Positions 1 through 6,486 of a stretch of DNA of 15,613 nt are shown here, in pieces. Under the pieces are notes generated by a model. That model did no database searches, was not told the DNA's origin, and saw nothing but the letters and a program-made list of their open reading frames with translations. This DNA comes from an uncultured Actinomycetes bacterium (GTDB taxonomy: Bacteria; Actinomycetota; CALGFH01). Both the position numbers and the translations under genes were made by a program. Each line of letters opens with the position of its first letter. Position 1 is the first letter of the stretch. The DNA lies in NCBI GenBank assembly GCA_937881255.1, contig CALGFH010000395.1:1-15613 (forward strand). Reading direction: 5' to 3'.

Positions 1-771
1 CTGGTGACGGGGGCGTCGAGCGGGATCGGGCTGGAGCTGGCCCGGCTGTTCGTGGAGAACGGGTTCGACGTGATCATCACCGCAGAGGACGACGAGCTGG
101 CCGCGGCCGAGGCGAGCCTGTCCGGGAACGGGGTCGAGGTGCGGGCGGTCAGGGCCGACCTGTCGAGCCATGACGGGGTGGAGCGGCTGTGGGCGGCGGT
201 GGAGGCCGGGGGGCGGCCGCTGGACGCGGTCGCGCTCAACGCCGGGATCGGGGTCAACGGGGACTTCACCAGGGACATCCCGCTGGAGGACGACCTTGAG
301 CTGATCGCCGTCAACGTGACCGCGGTGGTGCATCTGGCCAAGCGGGCCCTGCCCGGGATGGTCGAGCGGGGCCAGGGGCGGGTGCTGATCACCTCCTCGG
401 TGGCGGCGACCATGCCCGGGCCGTACTACGCCACCTACGCCGCCTCCAAGGCGTTCCTGCAGTCGTTCGCCCAGGCGATCCGGTTCGAGCTGAAGGACAC
501 CGGCGTCACCGTGACCGCGCTGCAGCCGGGCCCGACCGAGACCGAGTTCTTCGAGCGGGCCGGCATGGACGGCACCAAGGTCGCCGACGCCGACAAGGAC
601 GACCCGGCCGAGGTGGCCAGGGACGGCTTCGAGGCCCTGATGGCCGGCAAGGACCACGTGATCGCCGGCAGCGTCAAGAACAAGGCCCAGGTGGCCGGGG
701 GCAGGCTCATGCCCGAGAAGGCGAGGGCGGCCGTGCAGGCCGCCCAGGTCAAGCCCGAGCAGGACGACTAG
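1..771 (+). CDS. Short-chain dehydrogenase/reductase (SDR), 5' end cut by window edge
   Basis: This is a classical SDR-family NAD(P)-dependent oxidoreductase, probably cytosolic; the substrate cannot be told. The window opens inside the gene, because the first codon already belongs to the beta-strand before the nucleotide-binding loop (LVTGASSGIG, codons 1-10), so only a few N-terminal residues are missing. The classical motifs are all present: the TGxxxGxG dinucleotide loop, NAG at codons 80-82, Asn105, and the catalytic triad Ser133, Tyr146 and Lys150 in a YxxxK arrangement with the usual 13-residue Ser-Tyr spacing. The C-terminus is a short charged tail (KPEQDD) ending in TAG. The visible 256 codons fit the usual 250-270 residue length. 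The next gene follows 92 bases downstream on the same strand, so co-transcription is possible but unproven. The family is certain; the reaction is unknown. Confidence 0.93.
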   Translation: MVTGASSGIGLELARLFVENGFDVIITAEDDELAAAEASLSGNGVEVRAVRADLSSHDGVERLWAAVEAGGRPLDAVALNAGIGVNGDFTRDIPLEDDLELIAVNVTAVVHLAKRALPGMVERGQGRVLITSSVAATMPGPYYATYAASKAFLQSFAQAIRFELKDTGVTVTALQPGPTETEFFERAGMDGTKVADADKDDPAEVARDGFEALMAGKDHVIAGSVKNKAQVAGGRLMPEKARAAVQAAQVKPEQDD

Positions 772-863
772 AAGGAGCGGCCAGCACGCCGGCGCTGCCG
801 GCTGTCGTGGGGGACCGGTACCTTGTCAGCTGCCCGTCAGCGAGGCAAGGAAGGAGCACACCG
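772..863 (+). other. Spacer with small GC-rich hairpin and the ribosome site of the next gene
   Basis: This is a 92-base gap between the SDR and the FAD oxidoreductase. It contains GCCGGC-gct-GCCGGC (788-802), which can form a 6-bp stem with a 3-base loop but has no T-tract, so it is not a convincing intrinsic terminator. A strong purine-rich ribosome site, AAGGAAGGAG, covers about 847-856. I see no clear -35/-10 pair. Confidence 0.35.
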
Positions 864-2249
864 TTGTCCTCCTCGTCCACCACCTCCCTCAACCTCGACC
901 AGCTCAAGCGCGGCGTCGGCGGCCGGGTGACCGTCCCCGGCGACGCCGGCTACGACCAGGCCCGCAAGGTCTTCTACGGCAAGTGGGACCGCCGCCCGGC
1001 GGCCGTCGTCCGGCCCGCCGGCGTCGAGGAGGTCGCCCGGGTGGTCACCCTGGCCGCCGAGTCCGGCGCCGAGCTGGCCGTGCGCAGCGGCGGCCACAGC
1101 CTGGCCGGCCACAGCGTCAGCGACGGCGGGATCGTGCTCGACCTCTCGGAGATGACCGCCCTCGACATCGACCTGGAGGGCCGGACGGCCTGGGCCCAGA
1201 CCGGCCTCACGGCGGGCGCCTACACCGTCCAGGTGGGCGAGCACGGGCTGGTCACCGGGTTCGGCGACACCGGGTCGGTCGGGATCGGCGGCCTCACCCT
1301 CGGGGGCGGGGTCGGGTTCCTGGTCCGCCGCCACGGGCTGACCATCGACAGCCTGCTCGGGGCCGAGCTGGTCACCGCCGACGGCCAGGTCCTCCAGGTC
1401 GACGACGAGCACCACCCCGACCTGTTCTGGGCCATCCGCGGCGGCGGGGGCAACTTCGGGGTGGCCACCCGCTTCAAGTACCGGCTCCACGAGCTGCCCT
1501 CGATCGTGGGCGGCATGCTGCTCCTGCCGGGCAGCCCCGAGGTGATCGAGGGGCTGGTGGCCGAGGCCACCGCGGCCCCCGAGGAGCTGTCGATGATCGC
1601 CAACATCATGGTCGCCCCGCCGATGCCGTTCGTGCCCGCCGCGGCCCACGGCAAGCTGGTGGTGATGGCCCTGCTGGCCTACGCGGGCGACGCCGAGGCC
1701 GGGGAGCGGGCCCTGGCGCCGTTCCGGGCCCTGGCCGAGCCGGTCGCCGACATGGTCCAGCCGATGCCGTACGCCGGCCTGTTCCAGGGCCCGGACGACG
1801 AGTTCGAGGTGGTGGAGGAGTCGGCCCGCTCGCTGTTCATGGACACGTTCGACGCGGCCGCCGCCGAGGCCGTGATCGAGCACCTCGGCGCCTCGACCGC
1901 GCCCATGGCCGTGGCCCAGCTGCGGGTCCTGGGCGGGGCCATGGCCCGGGTGCCGGTGGACGCCACCGCCTTCGCCCACCGCCACCGCCGGATCATGGCC
2001 GCGGTCGGCTGCGTCTACGAGCAGGCCGCCGACCGGCCGGCCAACGACGCCTGGGCCGACCGGTTCGCCGCCGCCCTGCGCCAGGGCGACCCCGGCGTCT
2101 ACGTCAACTTCCTCAGCGACGAGGGGCCGGATCGGGTCCGCCAGGCCTATCCGGACGCCACCTGGGACCGGCTGGTCGAGGTCAAGCGCCGCTACGACCC
2201 CGGCAACCTGTTCCGGCGCAACCAGAACATCCCCCCGGGTCCCGCCTGA
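864..2249 (+). CDS. FAD-binding oxidoreductase of the berberine bridge (BBE) / PCMH family
   Basis: This is a flavin-dependent oxidase or dehydrogenase of about 461 residues, the usual size for bacterial members. The N-terminal PCMH-type FAD domain (residues about 30-210) carries RSGGHS, where His78 is the expected residue for covalent 8-alpha-histidyl-FAD, and the glycine-rich GIGGLTLGGGVG segment. The C-terminal BBE segment is typical: YVNFLSDEG, then KRRYDPGNLFRRNQNI near the end. In bicovalent relatives a Cys sits in the GTCxxVG loop; here that position is Thr136 (GDTGSVG), so a single covalent FAD link is predicted. An upstream in-frame GTG at 807 exists, but TTG at 864 has AAGGAAGGAG about 8 bases before it and the protein then begins with the usual short polar N-terminus, so TTG is preferred. 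Substrates in this family include sugars, alkaloids and polyketides; none can be assigned here. Confidence 0.92.
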   Translation: MSSSSTTSLNLDQLKRGVGGRVTVPGDAGYDQARKVFYGKWDRRPAAVVRPAGVEEVARVVTLAAESGAELAVRSGGHSLAGHSVSDGGIVLDLSEMTALDIDLEGRTAWAQTGLTAGAYTVQVGEHGLVTGFGDTGSVGIGGLTLGGGVGFLVRRHGLTIDSLLGAELVTADGQVLQVDDEHHPDLFWAIRGGGGNFGVATRFKYRLHELPSIVGGMLLLPGSPEVIEGLVAEATAAPEELSMIANIMVAPPMPFVPAAAHGKLVVMALLAYAGDAEAGERALAPFRALAEPVADMVQPMPYAGLFQGPDDEFEVVEESARSLFMDTFDAAAAEAVIEHLGASTAPMAVAQLRVLGGAMARVPVDATAFAHRHRRIMAAVGCVYEQAADRPANDAWADRFAAALRQGDPGVYVNFLSDEGPDRVRQAYPDATWDRLVEVKRRYDPGNLFRRNQNIPPGPA

Positions 2250-2276
2250 GCCGCCGCCCGGCCCGTGGGTCGTTTT

Positions 2277-2335
2277 CGAATGCTTGCGGAACGGTGACGA
2301 CACCGAAGACTTGACATGCATCGGGCAAGCGTTCG
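2277..2335. promoter_or_regulatory. Putative operator pair: inverted 11-bp sites around a -35-like element
   Basis: CGAATGCTTGC (2277-2287) and GCAAGCGTTCG (2325-2335) are inverted copies of each other with 10 of 11 bases matching, 37 bases apart. They bracket the TTGACA at 2311-2316, and the second arm overlaps the region where a -10 would fall. The placement directly upstream of a DeoR-family regulator gene suggests an operator for autoregulation and control of the sugar operon. The assignment to this regulator is inference; the GCAAGCG core also resembles LacI-family sites, so another regulator could bind here. Confidence 0.5.
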
Positions 2336-2339
2336 CAAT
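2311..2339 (+). promoter_or_regulatory. Candidate promoter of the galactoside operon
   Basis: A perfect -35 hexamer TTGACA lies at 2311-2316. At a 17-base spacing the -10 position reads CGCAAT (2334-2339), which matches the consensus only in its last three bases. Transcription would start near 2346, just before the ribosome site AGAGGAGG (2346-2353) of the regulator gene. The -35 match and the position between the two operator arms support it; the weak -10 makes it tentative. Confidence 0.4.
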
Positions 2340-2359
2340 GTGCCCAGAGGAGGGCACAC

Positions 2360-3178
2360 ATGGGTGAACGGCCAGCCGGCGGTGGCGTCTCCGAGCTCAG
2401 CCCGCTCGCGGAGGTGCGCCAGGCGCGCATGGCCGGGATCATCTGGGACGAGGGGTTCGCGCGGGTCACCGACCTGGCCGGCCGCTTCGGGGTGTCGGCG
2501 GTCACGGTCCGGGCCGACCTGACGGCGCTGGAGGCCAGGGCGCGGGTCCGGCGGGTCCGCGGCGGCGCCGTGCCGCCGACGGGGCTGCTGGGGGAGCGGC
2601 CCTTCGAATCGTCGCAGTGGGAGGCGCCCCTCCAGAAGTCGAGCATCGGTGTCCACGCCGCCGGGATGATCGCCGTGGGCGACACCGTGATCCTGGACGT
2701 CGGCACGACCACCACCGCCATCGCCCGGGCGCTGGTCCTCCGGAGCGACCTGCGCGACGTCACCGTGGTCACCAACGGGCTCAACATCGCCCTCGAGCTG
2801 GAACGGGCCACCCCGCGCATCAGCGTGGTCGTCACCGGCGGCACCCTCCGCCCCCTCCAGCACTCGCTGGTCAACCCGCTGGGCACGACCCTGCTGGAGC
2901 GCCTGCGGGCCTCGGTGGCCTTCGTCGGCTGCAACGGCGTCGACCCCGAGGTCGGCATCACCAACGTCAACCTGCCCGAGGCCGAGGTCAAGCGGGCCAT
3001 GCTGCTGGCCGCCCGGCGCCGCGTGATCGTCGCCGACGGCTCCAAGGTCGGCGAGGTCGAGCTGGCCAAGGTGTGCGACATCGAGGAGGTGAGCCTTCTG
3101 ATCACCGACCCCACCGCCGACCCCGAGGTGGTGGCCGAGATCGCCGCCGCCGGCTGCCGGGTGGAGCTCGCCGGCTAG
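2360..3178 (+). CDS. DeoR-family transcriptional regulator of sugar metabolism
   Basis: This is a DNA-binding repressor of the DeoR/GlpR family, 272 residues, slightly longer than the usual 250-260 because of an extra N-terminal tail. The winged helix-turn-helix spans about residues 16-71, with the recognition helix in FGVSAVTVRADL (43-54) and the wing ending in RRVRGGAV; TVRADL replaces the commoner TIRRDL. The C-terminal DeoRC sensor domain follows from about residue 82, with the sugar-phosphate-binding signature DVGTTTT starting at Asp113, then TNGLNIA, VVTGGTLR, FVGCNGVD and VADGSKVG. ATG 2360 is preceded by AGAGGAGGG at 2346-2354. The gene heads a co-directional operon for sugar uptake and galactoside cleavage, so it most likely represses that operon until a phosphorylated sugar is sensed. 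The family is clear; the inducer is inferred. Confidence 0.93.
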   Translation: MGERPAGGGVSELSPLAEVRQARMAGIIWDEGFARVTDLAGRFGVSAVTVRADLTALEARARVRRVRGGAVPPTGLLGERPFESSQWEAPLQKSSIGVHAAGMIAVGDTVILDVGTTTTAIARALVLRSDLRDVTVVTNGLNIALELERATPRISVVVTGGTLRPLQHSLVNPLGTTLLERLRASVAFVGCNGVDPEVGITNVNLPEAEVKRAMLLAARRRVIVADGSKVGEVELAKVCDIEEVSLLITDPTADPEVVAEIAAAGCRVELAG

Positions 3179-3244
3179 CCGACCCACCGCACGTGCCCTC
3201 CGGTCCACGTCCACGGCGCCCGAGCGCCACGCAAGGGAGGCGAC
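3179..3244 (+). other. Spacer before the binding-protein gene, with a small stem-loop
   Basis: This is a 66-base gap between the regulator and the sugar-binding protein gene. It holds GGCGC-ccga-GCGCC (3215-3228), a 5-bp stem with a 4-base loop just upstream of the ribosome site AAGGGAGG (3233-3240). No T-tract follows, so it is not a terminator. Stems here can stabilise the abundant binding-protein mRNA, but that is a guess. I see no copy of the upstream 11-bp operator in this gap. Confidence 0.25.
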
Positions 3245-4579
3245 ATGTCCCGTCCCCGGTCGGAGTCCGAGTACCTGGCCAGTCTGATCCCGCCGTCGGT
3301 GGCGGCGGCCGGCCTCAGCCGGCGCGGCTTCCTCAAGGGCACCCTGGGCGCCGGAGCGGCCCTGTCGCTCTCCAGCCTGCTCGCGGCCTGCGGTGGCGGC
3401 GACGACGGCGGCGGCAGCGGCAGCGCCTCCCAGGAGGTGACCTTCGGCTCCAACCAGTCCGACGCCGTGCCCAAGAAGGCCTACGCCGACATGCTGGCCG
3501 CCTCGGGGCTGACCGTGAAGGTCAACACCATCGAGCACGAGACCTTCCAGGAGAACATCAACAACTACCTGCAGGGCAACCCCGACGACGTGTTCACCTG
3601 GTTCGCGGGCTACCGGATGCAGTTCTTCGCCGCCCAGGGCCTGGCCGGCGACATCAGCGACGTCTGGGGCGGCCTGTCCGGCATGAGCGAGGCGCTGAAG
3701 AAGGCCTCCACCGGCGAGGACGGCAAGCAGTACTTCGTGCCGCTGACCACCTACCCGTGGGGGCTCTTCTACCGCAAGTCGGTCTGGGAGGAGAAGGGCT
3801 ACCAGGAGCCCAAGACGCTCGACGAGCTGGTCACGCTGGCCAAGCAGATGCAGACGGACGGCCTGATCCCGATCGCCTTCGCCGACAAGGACGGCTGGCC
3901 GGCGATGGGCACCTTCGACCAGCTGAACCTGCGCATCAACGGCTACCAGTTCCACGTCGACCTGATGGCCGGCAAGGAGGCCTGGGACTCGGCCGAGGTC
4001 AAGAAGGTGTTCGACACCTGGCGGGGGCTGCTGCCCTACCACCAGGAGGACGCCCTCGGCCGCGAGTGGCAGGAGGCGGCCCAGGCGCTGCAGAAGAAGC
4101 AGGCGGGCATGTACCTGCTCGGCATGTTCGTGGGCGAGCAGTTCCCCGAGAAGGACAGGGAGGACCTGGACTTCTTCACCTTCCCGGAGATCGACCCGGC
4201 CATCGGCACGGGCGCCATCGAGGCGCCCATCGACGGCCTGATGATGCGCGCCGAGCCGAAGAACGAGGAGGGCGCCAAGCAGCTCCTCAAGTTCGCCGGC
4301 ACCGCCGAGGCCGAGAACGTCCTCCTGAAGGCCAACAACACCGTCATCGGCGCGAGCAGCGAGGCCGACGCCAGCGCCTACACCGGGCTGCAGAAGAAGG
4401 CGGTCGAATTCATCGGCTCGGCCGAGTCGATCGCCCAGTTCCTTGATCGTGACACCCGGCCCGACTTCGCCTCAACGGTGATGCTCCCCGGCCTCCAGAC
4501 CTTCATCAAGAACCCGAACGACATCGACGGCCTGACCAAGAGCCTGGAGAGCCAGAAGAAGTCGATCTTCACCTCCTGA
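3245..4579 (+). CDS. Sugar ABC transporter substrate-binding lipoprotein, Tat-type signal
   Basis: This is the extracytoplasmic binding component of a carbohydrate-uptake ABC transporter (bacterial extracellular solute-binding protein family 1), 444 residues, normal for the family. The N-terminus has a twin-arginine motif SRRGFLK (Arg26-Arg27), a hydrophobic stretch, then the lipobox LLAAC with the lipidated Cys49, followed by a Gly/Asp/Ser linker. The mature protein would therefore be exported by Tat and anchored on the outer face of the membrane. The body has typical features: TFQENINNYLQGNPDDVFTW early and TYPWGLFYRKSVWEEKGY near residue 165. Two permease genes follow and then alpha- and beta-galactosidase genes, so the ligand is probably a galactoside oligosaccharide such as raffinose, melibiose or lactose; the sequence alone does not prove which. 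AAGGGAGG precedes the ATG. Confidence 0.93.
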   Translation: MSRPRSESEYLASLIPPSVAAAGLSRRGFLKGTLGAGAALSLSSLLAACGGGDDGGGSGSASQEVTFGSNQSDAVPKKAYADMLAASGLTVKVNTIEHETFQENINNYLQGNPDDVFTWFAGYRMQFFAAQGLAGDISDVWGGLSGMSEALKKASTGEDGKQYFVPLTTYPWGLFYRKSVWEEKGYQEPKTLDELVTLAKQMQTDGLIPIAFADKDGWPAMGTFDQLNLRINGYQFHVDLMAGKEAWDSAEVKKVFDTWRGLLPYHQEDALGREWQEAAQALQKKQAGMYLLGMFVGEQFPEKDREDLDFFTFPEIDPAIGTGAIEAPIDGLMMRAEPKNEEGAKQLLKFAGTAEAENVLLKANNTVIGASSEADASAYTGLQKKAVEFIGSAESIAQFLDRDTRPDFASTVMLPGLQTFIKNPNDIDGLTKSLESQKKSIFTS

Positions 4580-4597
4580 GACCGGGAAGGGGGCGCC

Positions 4598-5539
4598 ATG
4601 ACCGACCTGCCGACCGTCCCGGCGGCTCCCGCCGAGGCGGCGGTGCCGCGACGACGCCTGGGCAGCCGCGTCCGGGTGTCCGGCACCGACCGGGTCCTCC
4701 TGTTCGTGATGGTGGCCATCCCCCTGGCGATGGTGGTGCTCTGGGTGTGGCTGCCGGCGATCGCCTCGGTGGTGCTGTCGTTCGCCCGCTGGACCGGCGT
4801 CGGCGGCCTGGACACGATCGAGTGGATCGGGACCGAGAACTACAAGAACGTCTTCACCAACTATCCGCCGTTCGCCCCGGCGCTGCGGCACAACCTCATC
4901 TGGCTGGTCTTCCTGTTCGTGCTGCCGACCCTGTTCGGCATCTTCCTGGCTGTGCTGCTGGACCGGGAGCTGCGCGGGACCCGCTTCTACCAGACCGCGT
5001 TCTTCCTGCCGGTGGTGCTGTCGCTGGCCCTGATCGGGTTCATCTGGCAGCTCATGTACTCGCGCGACCAGGGGCTGCTCAACGCCGTGCTCGGCACCCA
5101 GATCGACTGGTACGGCGACTCCAAGGTCAACCTCTGGGCGGTGCTGGTGGCCGCCGGCTGGAAGCACGCCGGCTACATCATGCTGCTGTACCTGGCCGGG
5201 CTGAAGGGCGTCGACCCCTCGCTGCGGGAGGCCGCGGCCGTGGACGGGGCCAGCCCGGCCAGGACGTTCTTCTCGGTGGTGCTCCCGGTGATGCGACCGA
5301 TCAACATCATCATCATCGTGGTCACCGTGATCGAGTCCTTACGGGCCTTCGACATCGTCTGGGTCATCAACAAGGGCACCAACGGCCTGGAGCTGATCTC
5401 GACCCTGGTCACCTCCAACGTCGTCGGCGAGGCCAGCCGGATCGGCTTCGGCTCGGCCCTGGCCACCATCATGCTGGTGATCTCGCTGGTGTTCATCACC
5501 ATCTTCCTGTCGACCGTGATGCGGGGTGAGCGGCGATGA
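4598..5539 (+). CDS. Sugar ABC transporter permease, MalF/UgpA/LacF type
   Basis: This is the first membrane subunit of a CUT1-type carbohydrate importer, 313 residues. After a roughly 30-residue cytoplasmic arm there are about six hydrophobic segments, near residues 33-56, 98-122, 130-155, 175-196, 228-247 and 282-308. The EAA loop that docks on the ATPase is clear: EAAAVDG at 211-217, continuing through FFSVVLPVMRP. It begins 18 bases after the binding-protein stop with GGGAAGGGGG as ribosome site, and its stop overlaps the next permease start by 4 bases (ATGA, 5536-5539). It should pair with the next gene as a heterodimer that takes sugar from the lipoprotein. No ATP-binding subunit is encoded nearby, so the pair probably uses a shared ATPase of the MsiK/UgpC kind. 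Confidence 0.94.
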   Translation: MTDLPTVPAAPAEAAVPRRRLGSRVRVSGTDRVLLFVMVAIPLAMVVLWVWLPAIASVVLSFARWTGVGGLDTIEWIGTENYKNVFTNYPPFAPALRHNLIWLVFLFVLPTLFGIFLAVLLDRELRGTRFYQTAFFLPVVLSLALIGFIWQLMYSRDQGLLNAVLGTQIDWYGDSKVNLWAVLVAAGWKHAGYIMLLYLAGLKGVDPSLREAAAVDGASPARTFFSVVLPVMRPINIIIIVVTVIESLRAFDIVWVINKGTNGLELISTLVTSNVVGEASRIGFGSALATIMLVISLVFITIFLSTVMRGERR

Positions 5540-6486
5540 GCAGCGCCACCGTCACCCGCCCCGCCGCCACCGCGGCCACGACCACCCGGAACCGGCGCCG
5601 CCTCACCCCGGGGCGGGTCCCCCGGAACCGGCGCCGCCTCACCCCGGGGCGGGTCCTGCTGTACGTGTTCGTGGTCCTGACCGCCCTGGCCTGGCTGTTC
5701 CCGGTGGTGTGGGCGCTGTTCAACTCCTTCCGCGACTACGACTACACCTCCGTCAACGGCTACGTCTCGTTGGGCGGGTTCACCTTCGAGAACTACACCA
5801 ACGCCTGGGAGCAGGGGGAGTTCACCCGCCACTTCCTCAACTCGCTGATCATCACCGTGCCCGCGGTCCTGCTCACCCTGTTCCTCGCCTCGTGCGTCGC
5901 GTTCGTGGTGGCCCGCTACAGCTTCCGGTTCAACCTGGTCCTGCTCGGGCTGTTCACCGCGGCCAACCTGCTGCCCCAGCAGGCGCTGCTGATCCCGCTG
6001 TACCGTGCCTACCGCGAGATCCCGCTGCCGCTCTGGATGAGCGACTCGGGCCAGCTGCTGGACAGCTACTGGGGGCTGATCCTGGTCAACGTCGCGTTCC
6101 AGACCGGCTTCTGCACCTTCGTGCTCAGCAACTACATGAAGGCCCTGCCGCACGAGATGTTCGAGGCCGCCCGGGTCGACGGGGCCGGCGTCTCCACCCA
6201 GTTCTTCCGCATCACCCTGCCCCTGTGCCGGCCGGCCCTGGCCGCGCTGGCCACCCTCCAGGTGACCTGGATCTACAACGAGTTCTTCTGGGCGACGGTG
6301 CTGATGCAGTCGGGCGACAAGTTCCCGATCACCAGCTCCCTCACCAACCTCCGGGGCCAGTTCTTCACCGACTACAACCTGCTCTCGGCCGGCTCGGTGA
6401 TCATCGCCATCCCCGTCCTGGTCATCTTCTTCCTGCTCCAGAAGCAATTCGTGGCCGGCCTGACCCTGGGTGCGACCAAGGGGTGA
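5536..6486 (+). CDS. Sugar ABC transporter permease, MalG/UgpE/LacG type, with duplicated N-terminal segment
   Basis: This is the second membrane subunit of the CUT1 importer, 316 residues, with about six transmembrane segments. Its EAA loop is FEAARVDGAG with Glu210, followed by FFRITLPLCRP. Other typical MalG-side features are FNSFRDYDY after the first transmembrane segment, ANLLPQQALLIPLYR, and the C-terminal LLQKQFVAGLTLGATKG. The start ATG overlaps the stop of the first permease (ATGA), and its own TGA overlaps the GTG of the alpha-galactosidase gene, so translation is probably coupled. The oddity is the N-terminal cytoplasmic arm, where RNRRRLTPGRV occurs twice in a row (residues 18-28 and 30-40), encoded by an exact 36-bp tandem repeat. 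The reading frame stays intact, and the membrane domain that follows looks normal. Confidence 0.94.
   Translation: MSSATVTRPAATAATTTRNRRRLTPGRVPRNRRRLTPGRVLLYVFVVLTALAWLFPVVWALFNSFRDYDYTSVNGYVSLGGFTFENYTNAWEQGEFTRHFLNSLIITVPAVLLTLFLASCVAFVVARYSFRFNLVLLGLFTAANLLPQQALLIPLYRAYREIPLPLWMSDSGQLLDSYWGLILVNVAFQTGFCTFVLSNYMKALPHEMFEAARVDGAGVSTQFFRITLPLCRPALAALATLQVTWIYNEFFWATVLMQSGDKFPITSSLTNLRGQFFTDYNLLSAGSVIIAIPVLVIFFLLQKQFVAGLTLGATKG
5585..5656 (+). repeat. Perfect 36-bp in-frame tandem duplication inside the second permease gene
   Basis: Bases 5585-5620 and 5621-5656 are identical over all 36 positions, and the identity stops at both outer edges. The unit encodes 12 residues (a basic RNRRRLTPGRV motif plus one linker residue), so the duplication adds four helical-turn equivalents of basic sequence before the first membrane segment without shifting the frame. 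Identity at wobble positions points to a recent slippage event rather than protein-level selection. An assembly artefact is possible. Confidence 0.93.

Noticed and set aside
2250..2276. Possible intrinsic terminator after the FAD oxidoreductase, because of GC-rich sequence followed by TTTT (2273-2276)
   Set aside because: I could not build a convincing stem immediately before the short T-run, and the Ts abut the operator-like arm, so the evidence is too thin.
2192..4042. A 616-codon minus-strand frame opposite the DeoR and binding-protein genes
   Set aside because: Its translation is low-complexity and lacks any recognisable domain, while the plus-strand genes have complete motifs and ribosome sites.
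5526..6482. A plus-strand frame upstream of and in phase with GH36, suggesting a 1,034-residue fusion protein
   Set aside because: This part is an out-of-frame reading of the second permease and gives His/Pro/Arg-rich sequence. GH36 homology begins only at GTG 6483.
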